Part shown: piece after piece, positions 56,624 through 64,000 of the stretch
Layout: each line of letters starts with the position of its first letter
How positions within the stretch are numbered: the first letter of the stretch is position 1
Assembly (NCBI RefSeq): GCF_023238625.1
Contig: NZ_CP096670.1
Coordinates: 4,552,182 to 4,616,181 of the forward strand
Direction of reading: 5' to 3'
Origin: Agarivorans sp. TSD2052
GTDB taxonomy: Bacteria; Pseudomonadota; Gammaproteobacteria; Enterobacterales; Celerinatantimonadaceae
DNA length: 64,000 nucleotides
The notes under the pieces: generated by a model
The model's database searches: none
Told to the model about the DNA's origin: nothing
What the model saw: the letters and a program-made list of their open reading frames with translations, nothing else
Program-made: the position numbers and the translations under genes

Positions 56624-56959
56624 ATGAAAAATGTATTAACTTTCGCAGCATTTACAACAACTCTTGTTCTAACGGGTTGTGGTGAAACCAAGTTATCACC
56701 GAAAGGGGAAGCGGCAATGAGTTATATGGCTAATTACGTTTATCTTAAGAATAACTGTGAAGTCGATTCAATGGCCGATTTAGGTATGGCTATGGGAATG
56801 GCTATGATGGCCCCTATTGTATCGGCTGAACTGAACGGTGATAAAGATGCTAGCGATTCATTGCTAAAAGAACGTTCTGCTAGGGTAACTGGTTCATGTA
56901 AAGAAGTAGACCAAGCAATCTCGGATGCAGGCAAAGCATTCAAAGCAGCTAGCCAATAA
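56624..56959 (+). CDS. Small lipoprotein B, paralogue of 54427-54762
   Basis: 111 residues from MKNVLTFAAFTTTLVL (ATG at 56624; five extra upstream residues rejected). Lipobox LVLTGCGET. Conserved with lipoprotein A: GEAAMSYMANYVYLKNNCEVDSM, DLGMAMGMAM, TGSCKE, DAGKAFKAASQ. Identical length and the same Cys pattern indicate a recent tandem-type duplication. Function unknown. Confidence 0.75.
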   Translation: MKNVLTFAAFTTTLVLTGCGETKLSPKGEAAMSYMANYVYLKNNCEVDSMADLGMAMGMAMMAPIVSAELNGDKDASDSLLKERSARVTGSCKEVDQAISDAGKAFKAASQ

Positions 56960-57009
56960 TAACTAATCATGGCCTCTACGGAGACCTTTTTAAGCAAGAG
57001 ATCCCCACT

Positions 57010-57249
57010 ATGAAAAACTCAACTAGATTAAACATAGGCTATAGCCTACTTTACTTAAGCTTAGTATTCCTATTTGCAGGCCTAAAACTGCATCATGTAG
57101 ATTGGTTCGCATTTTCCGGAGTATCAGCCGCATGCGCAATACTTCTAATCATCACAGGAACAATACACAACAGCATCGTTAAGTCTCACAACAAGATGAT
57201 CAAACAAATTGAAGAGATGTTCGTAGTAGAAAGAGATAAGTATGAATAG
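57010..57249 (+). CDS. Small two-helix membrane protein
   Basis: 79 residues: two hydrophobic helices (about 8-25 and 32-52) and a charged helical tail (HNKMIKQIEEMFVVERDKYE). Not recognised. Last gene of the small-gene run before the integrase remnant. Confidence 0.6.
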   Translation: MKNSTRLNIGYSLLYLSLVFLFAGLKLHHVDWFAFSGVSAACAILLIITGTIHNSIVKSHNKMIKQIEEMFVVERDKYE

Positions 57250-57281
57250 TTTTGTTAAACGTCTTATCAATGTACTTAGTG

Positions 57282-57422
57282 CTATTGGCTAACTAACCTC
57301 AATCGGTTTTCTTGTGGCCGGGTTTTACCCTTTAAGTCAGAGATATAACCGTAATCATAAATAAGTCGTAAAGCTCTTGTTTTGTTTACTCTAAGTGTAC
57401 GTTTTTCAATAGAAATTTTCAT
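57282..57422 (-). pseudogene. Tyrosine integrase N-terminal remnant
   Basis: 46 codons: MKISIEKRTLRVNKTRALRL then IYDYGYISDLKGKTRP, then a stop. The pattern resembles the arm-binding N-terminal domain of tyrosine recombinases (ITLR/IEKR strands, YxxGxxxxxKGK). The SAM-like and catalytic domains (R...HxxR...Y) are absent downstream. Position, next to the mnmE attachment site and pointing into the island, is where an island integrase is expected. Recognition is by eye. Confidence 0.6.
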
Positions 57423-57426
57423 TTTA

Positions 57427-57442
57427 GTCCCCAATTGGGGAC
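57427..57442. repeat. Integrase-arm-like palindrome at the island right end
   Basis: GTCCCCAATTGGGGAC, a perfect 16-bp palindrome, 5 bp upstream of the integrase remnant start. It shares GGGGAC with the motifs near 47088-47194. Confidence 0.55.
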
Positions 57443-57551
57443 CATAATTAGAAAATAACGGAAACTAATGAAAACTAACGAACAGTGAGGTCTAATAAAA
57501 TCAGTAGCTTAGTTGTCGTTGTTTGCCGTTAATTTCCCTTGTTTGCCCACT

Positions 57552-57569
57552 TTACTTTCCGATACAAAA
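57552..57569. repeat. Right attachment site within the mnmE 3' end
   Basis: Minus strand TTTTGTATCGGAAAGTAA encodes the MnmE terminus FCIGK-stop. It is the partner of the copy at 47119-47136 (17 of 18 bases the same). Confidence 0.88.
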
Positions 57570-58916
57570 ACTGGTAAATATTCGGCTAAGTAAGTCATCA
57601 GAACTAAATTCACCGGTAATTTCACTTAAGTGTTGTTGTGCTAAGCGCAGTTCTTCAGCCAGTAATTCACCTGCTTGATAAACTTCTAGTTGAGTTTTAC
57701 CGTTATCTAAATGCTCAGCGGCTAATTCAATGGCGTTGAGGTGGCGGCGTCGGGCCATAAACCCTCCTTCCATGTTGCCTTTAAAACCCATGCACTCTTT
57801 GAGGTGGTCTTTTAGCTCACTTAAACCTAACTCTGTTTTGGCTGAAAGTTTATAAACTGGGTGGCCATGATCCATCACTACTGAGAGGTCTTCACCGGTT
57901 ATATCGGCTTTGTTACGCACTACTGTCATACCAATATTTTCAGGTAGCTTGGCGACAAATTCTGGCCATATTTTTAGCGGGTCGAGCTGATCAGTGGTGG
58001 TGCCATCCACCATAAATAACACCCGATCAGCATGATTGATTTCGTCCCAAGCTCGTTCGATTCCAATCTGTTCAACGACATCGGCATCGTCACGTAAGCC
58101 GGCGGTATCAATAATATGTAAAGGCATGCCATCAATATGAATGTGCTCGCGTAATACGTCACGGGTGGTGCCAGCAATATCGGTAACAATGGCGGCTTGT
58201 TTACCCGCTAAGGCATTCAGCAAGCTAGACTTACCGGCATTGGGGCGACCGGCAATAACAACACGCATGCCTTCGCGCAGCAAAGAACCTTGGCGAGCTT
58301 GGGCTTGCACTTGACTTAGGTCTTCGATAATCGCGTATAGGTCGGCTTGCACTTTGCCATCGCTAAGAAAATCAATTTCTTCTTCAGGAAAGTCTATCGC
58401 CGCTTCAACGTATATTCGCAGGCGGGTCACGTTTTCTACCAAGTGATGTATTTTGTTAGAAAACTCGCCCTGAAGCGATTGTAAGGCACTTTTAGCGGCT
58501 TGCTCACTGGTGGCTTCAATAAGGTCTGCAATGGCTTCTGCTTGGGCTAAATCGAGCTTATCGTTGAGAAATGCGCGTTCACTGAACTCGCCAGGGCGGG
58601 CCATGCGTAAGCCGTTAATTTGGCTAATCTCACGGATCAGCATATCTATCACCACAGGGCCGCCATGGCCTTGCAGTTCTAGTACGTCTTCTCCGGTGAA
58701 GGAATGTGGGCCTTTGAAGAACAAGGCTATGCCTTGGTCAAGCGTATCACCTTGAAGGTTTTTAAATGCTAGGTAGTCGGCATAACGAGGAGCCGGGCAT
58801 TTACCCAGTAGTGTTTCTGCCACCTGCTGTGACATAGGACCTGATACACGAATAATACCCACGCCGCCACGCCCTGGTGCAGTAGCTTGTGCCACAATCG
58901 TATCATTTGAATTCAT
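57552..58916 (-). CDS. mnmE: tRNA uridine-34 modification GTPase MnmE (TrmE)
   Basis: GTPase that works with MnmG on wobble U34. It has 454 residues, as in E. coli. N-terminal tetrahydrofolate-binding domain ([16 protein letters not shown]), G domain with Walker A GRPNAGKS (223-230) and DTAG switch ([11 protein letters not shown]), NKAD, and the conserved C-terminal FCIGK with the catalytic Cys. The 3' end is the island integration site, yet the gene is intact because the attachment sequence rebuilds its last codons. Confidence 0.97.
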   Translation of the reverse strand: MNSNDTIVAQATAPGRGGVGIIRVSGPMSQQVAETLLGKCPAPRYADYLAFKNLQGDTLDQGIALFFKGPHSFTGEDVLELQGHGGPVVIDMLIREISQINGLRMARPGEFSERAFLNDKLDLAQAEAIADLIEATSEQAAKSALQSLQGEFSNKIHHLVENVTRLRIYVEAAIDFPEEEIDFLSDGKVQADLYAIIEDLSQVQAQARQGSLLREGMRVVIAGRPNAGKSSLLNALAGKQAAIVTDIAGTTRDVLREHIHIDGMPLHIIDTAGLRDDADVVEQIGIERAWDEINHADRVLFMVDGTTTDQLDPLKIWPEFVAKLPENIGMTVVRNKADITGEDLSVVMDHGHPVYKLSAKTELGLSELKDHLKECMGFKGNMEGGFMARRRHLNAIELAAEHLDNGKTQLEVYQAGELLAEELRLAQQHLSEITGEFSSDDLLSRIFTSFCIGK

Positions 58917-58950
58917 GCTGACTCTCTCTGAAGTTACCCGTCAAAAATAA

Positions 58951-58984
58951 AAAATGCCATTCAGCTTTCACTGAATGGCATTTT
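58951..58984. terminator. Hairpin between yidC and mnmE
   Basis: AAAATGCCATTCAG, loop CTTTCA, CTGAATGGCATTTT: a 14-bp stem with T's on both strands; a strong intrinsic terminator, between yidC and mnmE. Confidence 0.8.
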
Positions 58985-59007
58985 AGCATTGTTGCTAAAG
59001 TTTGTGT

Positions 59008-60651
59008 TTAGCGTTTATGCAGACCTTTTTTCTCAAGGTTACGGTAAATAATGGTTTGCTGAATCAGCGTTACCACGTTACTCATCAACCAGTAAAGTAC
59101 TAGACCAGCAGGGAACCATAAGAAGAACACGGTAAAGATAACCGGCATAAACTGCATGATTTTAGCCTGCATTGGGTCAGCTACGGTGGTTGGAGACATC
59201 TTCTGAATGAAGAACATGCTCACACCCATTAGTACTGGCAAAATGTAGAACGGGTCTTGTACTGATAAATCAGTAATCCAGCCAAAGAATGGTGCATGAC
59301 GCAATTCAACGCTTTCCATTAGCGACCAGTACAGGGCAATAAAGATAGGCATTTGTAGCAAGATAGGGAAACAGCCACCCAATGGGTTTACTTTCTCTTT
59401 CTTGTAGAGCTCCATCATGCCTTGCGACATTTTCTGACGGTCGTCACCAAACTTCTCACGTAGTGCTGCCATTTTAGGTTGCAGTAAACGCATCTTCGCC
59501 ATTGAGGTGTATTGCGCTTTAGTTAGCGGGTACAACAAACCTTTTACGGTGAAGGTGATAAGAATAATAGCGACACCCCAGTTACCCACGATGCTGTGGA
59601 AGAACTTAAGTAACTTAGACAGTGGCTGTGCAATAAACCATAACCAGCCGTAATCTACGGTAAGGTCTAGGTGTTGCGCTGATTCAGCCATTTCTGCCTG
59701 TAGCTTAGGACCCACCCACAATGCACTGCTTAACTTAATGCTTTGGCTTGGCGCTACAATTTCAGCTGGCGCCTTGTAACCCATGAATACAAAACCGTTA
59801 TTACTGGTTGAGTACAATTGGTTAGTTTGGTCTGCATTTGGTAGCCAAGCGGTCACAAAGTAGTGTTGCATCATTGCCACCCAACCACCGGTAGTGGTTA
59901 CGTTTAGGTTAGACTTTTTAATGTCTTTAATGCTGTACTTTGAGTAGCGGGTTGAATCGCTAGAGTATGCGCCACCGCGGTACACTGGCATTACCATGCT
60001 AGAGCTATGCTCTTTTTCAGTTTGCTTAATTTGGCTGTACTGCTGCAGGCTTAGGTTGTTATCACCGTTGTTGGTAATATCAAAGTCTACTTTTACGTCG
60101 TAGCTACCACGAGCAAGGGTAAAGCTTTTCACAAAGCTATTTCCGTTTTGGTCTTGATAACTAAGCGCTACCACTAATTCATCACTGCCATCGGCTAGCT
60201 GAAAGCTATCACTGCTGACTTGGTAAACAGGGCGGCCATTGGCATTTGCGTCTGGGCCATCACGGCCAATCAAACCGCTTTGCGCAATGTAGGTAAAGTT
60301 AGCGTTATCTTCTAACAGCACAAAGGGGTTAGGAGAGTCTTCTTCTATTGGGTAAGCCAATAGTTCCGCACTCACTACATCACCGCCTTGCGCGCTAATT
60401 TTAAGTTTTAATACGTCTGTCGTTACAGTGATTAACTGGCCAGTTGCTGCTGCGGCTTGAGTTAAAGCTGAATCGTCGAGAGATGCTGCACCTGCTGGCA
60501 CATCACTATTTGCATTCGCAGCCGTTGTGGTTGCGGTATTGGTTGCAGTTGTTACTACAGGTTGTGGTCCGTAGTCTTTTTGCCATTGCTGATAGATAAG
60601 AAAACTTACAAACAGCAACCCAATTATTAGTAAATTGCGTTGAGATTCCAT
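59008..60651 (-). CDS. yidC: Membrane protein insertase YidC
   Basis: Inserts and folds inner-membrane proteins, alone or with SecYEG. It has 547 residues. N-terminal anchor ([15 protein letters not shown]), large periplasmic beta domain (about 60-330), and five C-terminal helices with the conserved [22 protein letters not shown] and the [21 protein letters not shown] segments. Next to yidD, rnpA and rpmH as usual. Confidence 0.97.
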   Translation of the reverse strand: MESQRNLLIIGLLFVSFLIYQQWQKDYGPQPVVTTATNTATTTAANANSDVPAGAASLDDSALTQAAAATGQLITVTTDVLKLKISAQGGDVVSAELLAYPIEEDSPNPFVLLEDNANFTYIAQSGLIGRDGPDANANGRPVYQVSSDSFQLADGSDELVVALSYQDQNGNSFVKSFTLARGSYDVKVDFDITNNGDNNLSLQQYSQIKQTEKEHSSSMVMPVYRGGAYSSDSTRYSKYSIKDIKKSNLNVTTTGGWVAMMQHYFVTAWLPNADQTNQLYSTSNNGFVFMGYKAPAEIVAPSQSIKLSSALWVGPKLQAEMAESAQHLDLTVDYGWLWFIAQPLSKLLKFFHSIVGNWGVAIILITFTVKGLLYPLTKAQYTSMAKMRLLQPKMAALREKFGDDRQKMSQGMMELYKKEKVNPLGGCFPILLQMPIFIALYWSLMESVELRHAPFFGWITDLSVQDPFYILPVLMGVSMFFIQKMSPTTVADPMQAKIMQFMPVIFTVFFLWFPAGLVLYWLMSNVVTLIQQTIIYRNLEKKGLHKR

Positions 60652-60658
60652 AATTTAG

Positions 60659-60913
60659 TTAATCACTATTAGTTTTTTTGGAACCTGGAACAGGATCATG
60701 CCCGCCAGGATGTAGAGGATGGCATTTTAATAGACGTTGGCTTGCTAACCAACAACCTTTTATCACACCGTGCAAATTAATTGCTTCAATTGCATAATCT
60801 GAACACGATGGCGTAAAGCGGCAGCGCGGGCCAAGCATAGGGCTTATCACATATTGATAAGCCTTAATGGGCATAATTGCGATTATTCGCAACGGCGCGT
60901 TAGTCTTCGCCAT
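60659..60913 (-). CDS. yidD: Membrane protein insertion efficiency factor YidD
   Basis: 84 residues. The motif [17 protein letters not shown] and [24 protein letters not shown] are the family signature. It overlaps rnpA by 31 bp. It assists YidC-dependent insertion (family knowledge). Confidence 0.95.
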   Translation of the reverse strand: MAKTNAPLRIIAIMPIKAYQYVISPMLGPRCRFTPSCSDYAIEAINLHGVIKGCWLASQRLLKCHPLHPGGHDPVPGSKKTNSD

Positions 60914-61236
60914 GATTTCTCCAGAAGCTTAATCAGTTCTTGATTACTTAAATCTGAAATACCGTTCTTGGAAATTACAACTATGTCTACTGCGGGTAAC
61001 TGATGCTGATGCAGACGAAAGCTTTCTCTTGCTAAACGTTTAACTCTATTTCTGCCTACGGCAAGTTTAATGCTTTTTTTGGAAACAGCTAAACCCAAAC
61101 GAGGATGAGATAAAGTATTGGTTTTTGCAAGGATAGTGAGTTGAGGAGTACCCACACGAACGGGGTTGGAGAATACGTGTTTAAAATGCATGGGAGTTAA
61201 CAAACGTAACTCCCTGCCGAACGAATGTCTTTGCAC
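60883..61236 (-). CDS. rnpA: Ribonuclease P protein component
   Basis: Protein part of RNase P that matures tRNA 5' ends. It has 117 residues. The start is GTG at 61234-61236, as in E. coli rnpA. Basic RNA-binding motif [13 protein letters not shown] and start REPL-type [17 protein letters not shown] are present. Only 4 bp after rpmH, and it overlaps yidD by 31 bp. Confidence 0.95.
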   Translation of the reverse strand: MQRHSFGRELRLLTPMHFKHVFSNPVRVGTPQLTILAKTNTLSHPRLGLAVSKKSIKLAVGRNRVKRLARESFRLHQHQLPAVDIVVISKNGISDLSNQELIKLLEKSWRRLTRRCE

Positions 61237-61240
61237 TTAA

Positions 61241-61393
<153 letters not shown>

Positions 61394-61398
61394 CTAGT

Positions 61399-61416
61399 TT
61401 TTACTGTACAGTAAAA
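61399..61416. promoter_or_regulatory. 18-bp palindrome upstream of rpmH
   Basis: TTTTACTGTACAGTAAAA, perfect, 24 bp before the rpmH start. It resembles but is too short for a LexA box (needs CTG-N10-CAG). May be an operator or part of a leader. Confidence 0.4.
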
Positions 61417-61458
61417 TCGATGCAGGTTAACCATAGAGGTTTATGCATCGGGTAAAAA

Positions 61459-61489
61459 AAGAGGCGAAATTCTAATCATTCACCTCTTC
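61459..61489 (-). terminator. Terminator of the amino acid ABC operon
   Basis: On the minus strand AAGAGGTGAA and TTCGCCTCTT pair (one mismatch) around a short AT-rich loop, and a run of T follows. It ends transcription before rpmH. Confidence 0.65.
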
Positions 61490-61598
61490 TAAGTCAAACT
61501 AAATATCGTTTAATCTAGTTTGTGGAATATAAAAAGATCCTTTGGATCTTCCGCGGCATTATAGTAGGTCTATATAAAGGTGCAATAGATCGTAGTAA

Positions 61599-62345
61599 TT
61601 AGAACGCTCCACGCTTAACGATACTTGATATAAACTGTTGAGTTCTTGGATCTTTTGCATGTTTAAATAGTTGTTCAGGGCTGCCTTGCTCAACTATTTC
61701 ACCATCACTCATAAACACAATGCGATCGGCCACTTCGCGGGCAAAAGCCATTTCATGGGTAACAATAATCATCGTTTGTTTTTGTAAGGCCAGTTGTTTG
61801 ATCAGTGCGAGCACTTCTGCTACCCACTCAGGATCGAGCGCCGAGGTCGGTTCATCAAATAAAATCGCTTTGCTATGTGTTGCCATTGCACGACCAATGC
61901 CTACCCGTTGCTGTTGACCGCCTGATAGTTGGCTCGGGTAATGATTCGCTTTATCTGCCAGCCCTATATCACTCAAAATTTGAGTGGCCGTGGCATAGGC
62001 CTGCTGTTTTGGTTGTTTCCATACCGTAATTAACGGTTCTGCAATGTTTTGCAAAGCATTAAAATTGGCAAATAACGAGTAGTTTTGAAATACAAAAGAC
62101 AATTTTCTACGTAAAGCTAATACTTCACTTTGTTGGTGACGTTCAGCTTTGACACAAAGATCATCAACCGAAATGTCTCCTCGATCAGGCTGTTCCAAAT
62201 AATTAATACAGCGTAATAGGGTAGATTTCCCTGTACCTGAAGGACCGATGATAGCCACAACTTCGCCTTCATTTACCTCAAGATCGATACCGTTAAGTAC
62301 TATTTGTCCATCAAAGGCTTTTTCAATATTGCTCAGTTTTATCAT
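61599..62345 (-). CDS. Polar amino acid ABC transporter ATPase
   Basis: 248 residues from the ATG at 62343-62345 (MIKLSNIEKAFDG); the longer in-frame reading would run into the permease gene. Walker A GPSGTGKS (34-41), signature LSGGQ (140-144), Walker B ILFDEP (161-166), H-loop VTHEM. Powers uptake of a polar amino acid, probably of the cystine/glutamine/arginine type. Last gene of a three-gene operon as in Vibrio, next to rpmH. Confidence 0.93.
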   Translation of the reverse strand: MIKLSNIEKAFDGQIVLNGIDLEVNEGEVVAIIGPSGTGKSTLLRCINYLEQPDRGDISVDDLCVKAERHQQSEVLALRRKLSFVFQNYSLFANFNALQNIAEPLITVWKQPKQQAYATATQILSDIGLADKANHYPSQLSGGQQQRVGIGRAMATHSKAILFDEPTSALDPEWVAEVLALIKQLALQKQTMIIVTHEMAFAREVADRIVFMSDGEIVEQGSPEQLFKHAKDPRTQQFISSIVKRGAF

Positions 62346-62346
62346 C

Positions 62347-63015
62347 TTAATAGGCCTTGGATAAACGCTTTTCAGCGACATTTTGAACTTGGGTAAATAT
62401 GGCAACAACCCCCCAATAGATAAGGGCAACAGCTAAAAATGATTCAAAGAATTTAAAGCTGCTAGACGCTTCCATTTGCGCTTTAGCCATGATTTCTGCC
62501 ACGCCCAAAGTAAATGCTAACGAGGTGCTCTTGATCATGTCGATGAGATAGTTCATTAGCGATGGCAATGCGGTGCGTAAGGCTTGCGGCAGTACTACTC
62601 GCCTTAGTGCTTGAAGCCTAGTCATTCCAAAGGCGTAGCAGGCGTCCCATTGGCTTTTGTCGATCGAGTTAATCGCAGCGCGGATGCTTTCTGCTTTATA
62701 GGCAGAAAAGTGCAGGCTCAAACCGATGACCGAAGCACTAAACGCATCTAAGCCGATCATTATCGGAAATATTTGCGGTAAGCCGTAATACAAAATAAAT
62801 AGTTGTACTAACAGTGGGGTGCCGCGGAAGAATGAGATAAACACCACGGCAAACTGATTTAGAATAGGCAGCTTAAAGACACGGAAAAGCGCTAAGGCTA
62901 AGGCCAGTATCAAGGCAAAAACGGCTGCAATTGCAGCCATTTCCATGGTGGTTCCCAAATACTTGAACAGTATTGGGAACAGTTCCAACATGTAGTTAAA
63001 GTCAAATTGTGACAT
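62347..63015 (-). CDS. Polar amino acid ABC transporter permease
   Basis: 222 residues with five to six helices. The His/Glu/Gln/Arg/opine-type permease segments are FFRGTPLLVQLFILYYGLPQIFP and the cytoplasmic EAA loop RVVLPQALRTALPSLMNYLI. Only one base separates it from the ATPase start; it overlaps the binding-protein stop by one base. Confidence 0.93.
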   Translation of the reverse strand: MSQFDFNYMLELFPILFKYLGTTMEMAAIAAVFALILALALALFRVFKLPILNQFAVVFISFFRGTPLLVQLFILYYGLPQIFPIMIGLDAFSASVIGLSLHFSAYKAESIRAAINSIDKSQWDACYAFGMTRLQALRRVVLPQALRTALPSLMNYLIDMIKSTSLAFTLGVAEIMAKAQMEASSSFKFFESFLAVALIYWGVVAIFTQVQNVAEKRLSKAY

Positions 63016-63773
63016 TATTTGGTGATGTCCCCATCAAACCATTTTTTAGAAATAGCGCTTAGGCTACCGTCTTGTTGCATTGCTTCTAAGCTGGCATTCA
63101 CTTTAGCTTGCAGTGCTTGGCCAGTGGCATTGTTTTTAAATGGCATCGCATTTTCGATTGTTTCAAAAGGCTGACCTGCTAATGCTAAGGGTAGACCAGA
63201 TTTTTTGATTAGCTCCAGTGATGATACACGGTCCATTACAAACGCGTCTGAGCGACCCAGTGCTACATCTTGTTCAATACCTGTATCGTAAGTCACAATA
63301 TTGATTTGCTGTTCGCTATCGTATTTACGCAGGAGTTGCTCAAAGTTAGAGCCCAGATTAACGGCTACCTTTTTTCCTTTCAGATCATCGATGCCGGTAA
63401 TTTCCTGGTTACCTTTGCGTACAACTATCTGAGCGCCGTCGACCACATAAGGGGAAGAGAATAGGTATTTAGCCTTACGTTCATCAGTTATGGTGATCTG
63501 GTTTGAAATGGTATCCACGCGGCCCGTTTCCAACATGCCAAATAATCCCGAGAAGTTTGAAGTGATAAACTCAACTTTCCAATCATTTCGCTTAGCTAAT
63601 TCGTTCCATACATCTACTTCAAAACCTTGTAATTCATCTTGCTTAACAAAGGTAAAAGGAAAGTAGCGACCAGACATGCCTACTTTGACTGTTTCTTGCG
63701 CAAATGCTGACCATGGTGCAAGGCTAATTAGTAGTAAACCAATGAGTAATGGTGATTTCTTTAGTAGTTTCAT
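63015..63773 (-). CDS. Polar amino acid ABC transporter substrate-binding protein
   Basis: 252 residues, signal peptide MKLLKKSPLLIGLLLISLAP...FA. SBP family 3 features: VGMSGRYFPFTFVKQDELQGFEVDVWNEL, GRVDTISNQITITDERKAKY, KGKKVAVNLGSN. Periplasmic receptor; the SRYFPF...GFEVD signature resembles cystine or acidic/polar amino acid receptors. First gene of the operon, so it has the promoter in 63774-64000. Confidence 0.92.
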   Translation of the reverse strand: MKLLKKSPLLIGLLLISLAPWSAFAQETVKVGMSGRYFPFTFVKQDELQGFEVDVWNELAKRNDWKVEFITSNFSGLFGMLETGRVDTISNQITITDERKAKYLFSSPYVVDGAQIVVRKGNQEITGIDDLKGKKVAVNLGSNFEQLLRKYDSEQQINIVTYDTGIEQDVALGRSDAFVMDRVSSLELIKKSGLPLALAGQPFETIENAMPFKNNATGQALQAKVNASLEAMQQDGSLSAISKKWFDGDITK

Positions 63774-63891
63774 GTGGATTAGTCTATTTGAGTGGTTGTG
63801 TATGGATAAAAATTCTACTCTAGAGTTTAAACTTGCACAAATACACTGTGGTTATATCAAATAACTAAGCTGTTATATGGCCAATCTAGTT

Positions 63892-63924
63892 TTATTCACA
63901 TATTTGTTATCTGCTTGTGAATAA
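63892..63924. promoter_or_regulatory. Inverted pair of DnaA boxes, likely dnaA promoter region
   Basis: TTATTCACA at 63892-63900 and TGTGAATAA at 63916-63924 (the same box inverted). Both fit TTATNCACA. A -10-like TATAAAAT lies near 63961. In Vibrio, dnaA begins just after this ABC transporter, so autoregulated dnaA is probably to the right of the window. Confidence 0.7.
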
Positions 63925-64000
63925 TTCATAAGAAACCTAGAGTTTAAGCGGCTTCCGTTATAAAATAGACGGTCTTTTTGGTGATAACGCGGAGTCGCGA

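Noticed and set aside
61399..61416. LexA box
   Set aside because: CTGTACAG has no 8-base spacer between CTGT and ACAG, so it does not fit the LexA consensus.

Overview
The window reads as the replication-origin region of a gammaproteobacterial chromosome, most likely a marine Alteromonadales species. An Agarivorans-like host is my guess from gene content and is not proven. Indicators are the canonical atp operon, the mnmG-rsmG-parA-parB operon, an E. coli/Vibrio-type oriC between mnmG and mioC, and the mnmE-yidC-yidD-rnpA-rpmH block followed by a polar amino acid ABC transporter, as in Vibrio. Two inverted DnaA boxes at the right edge suggest that dnaA starts just outside the window.

Layout. 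1-4876 (minus): atpG (partial), atpA, atpH, atpF, atpE, atpB, atpI. 5138-9404 (minus): parB, parA, rsmG, mnmG. 9405-9775: oriC with a 13-mer AT-rich unwinding region, dense GATC sites and two perfect DnaA boxes. 9776-10330: mioC and a 32-bp palindrome containing parS. 10451-22327: accessory and housekeeping genes, namely a LysR regulator divergent from a KdgM-like porin, a diguanylate cyclase, a nuclease-like protein, an M14 peptidase, MscS, a PEP-CTERM protein, a tail-collar protein, a patch of decayed genes, a YcaQ-like protein and a HAD phosphatase. 22520-26538: mannitol operon mtlA-mtlD-mtlR behind three CRP-like sites. 26705-30324: a small periplasmic metal/cytochrome cluster and envelope proteins. 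30514-33169: glmS with its DeoR regulator and a palindromic operator. 33216-37748: sterol-desaturase-like protein, DUF2804, sugar MFS transporter and small proteins. 38039-41022: GbsR-type regulator with a bd-type oxidase.

41597-47032 holds the most unusual set. A 930-residue soluble protein carries a ClpB-type AAA+ module, an FtsH-type AAA+ module and an M41 zinc peptidase. It is divergent from a two-gene operon encoding a probable YbjN-like/chaperone-like protein and a membrane-anchored coiled protein. I do not recognise this trio as a named system.

47119-57569 is a genomic island in the 3' end of mnmE. An 18-bp direct repeat (17 of 18 identical) encodes the MnmE C-terminus FCIGK-stop at both ends. 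GGGGACC-type motifs lie at both ends, and a 46-codon integrase remnant sits next to mnmE. The cargo is a lipoprotein, an RND efflux pump with its adaptor, a short TetR regulator, and a series of small lipoproteins and membrane peptides that includes one duplicated pair. GGGGACC motifs on both sides of the left repeat hint at a second, older island to its left, which could include the AAA+ protease trio.

57552-63773 (minus) returns to the conserved core: mnmE, yidC, yidD, rnpA, rpmH and the ABC transporter. About 47 kb separates mioC from mnmE, which are neighbours in Vibrio, so most of 10.4-57.5 kb is probably insertion or rearrangement next to the origin.
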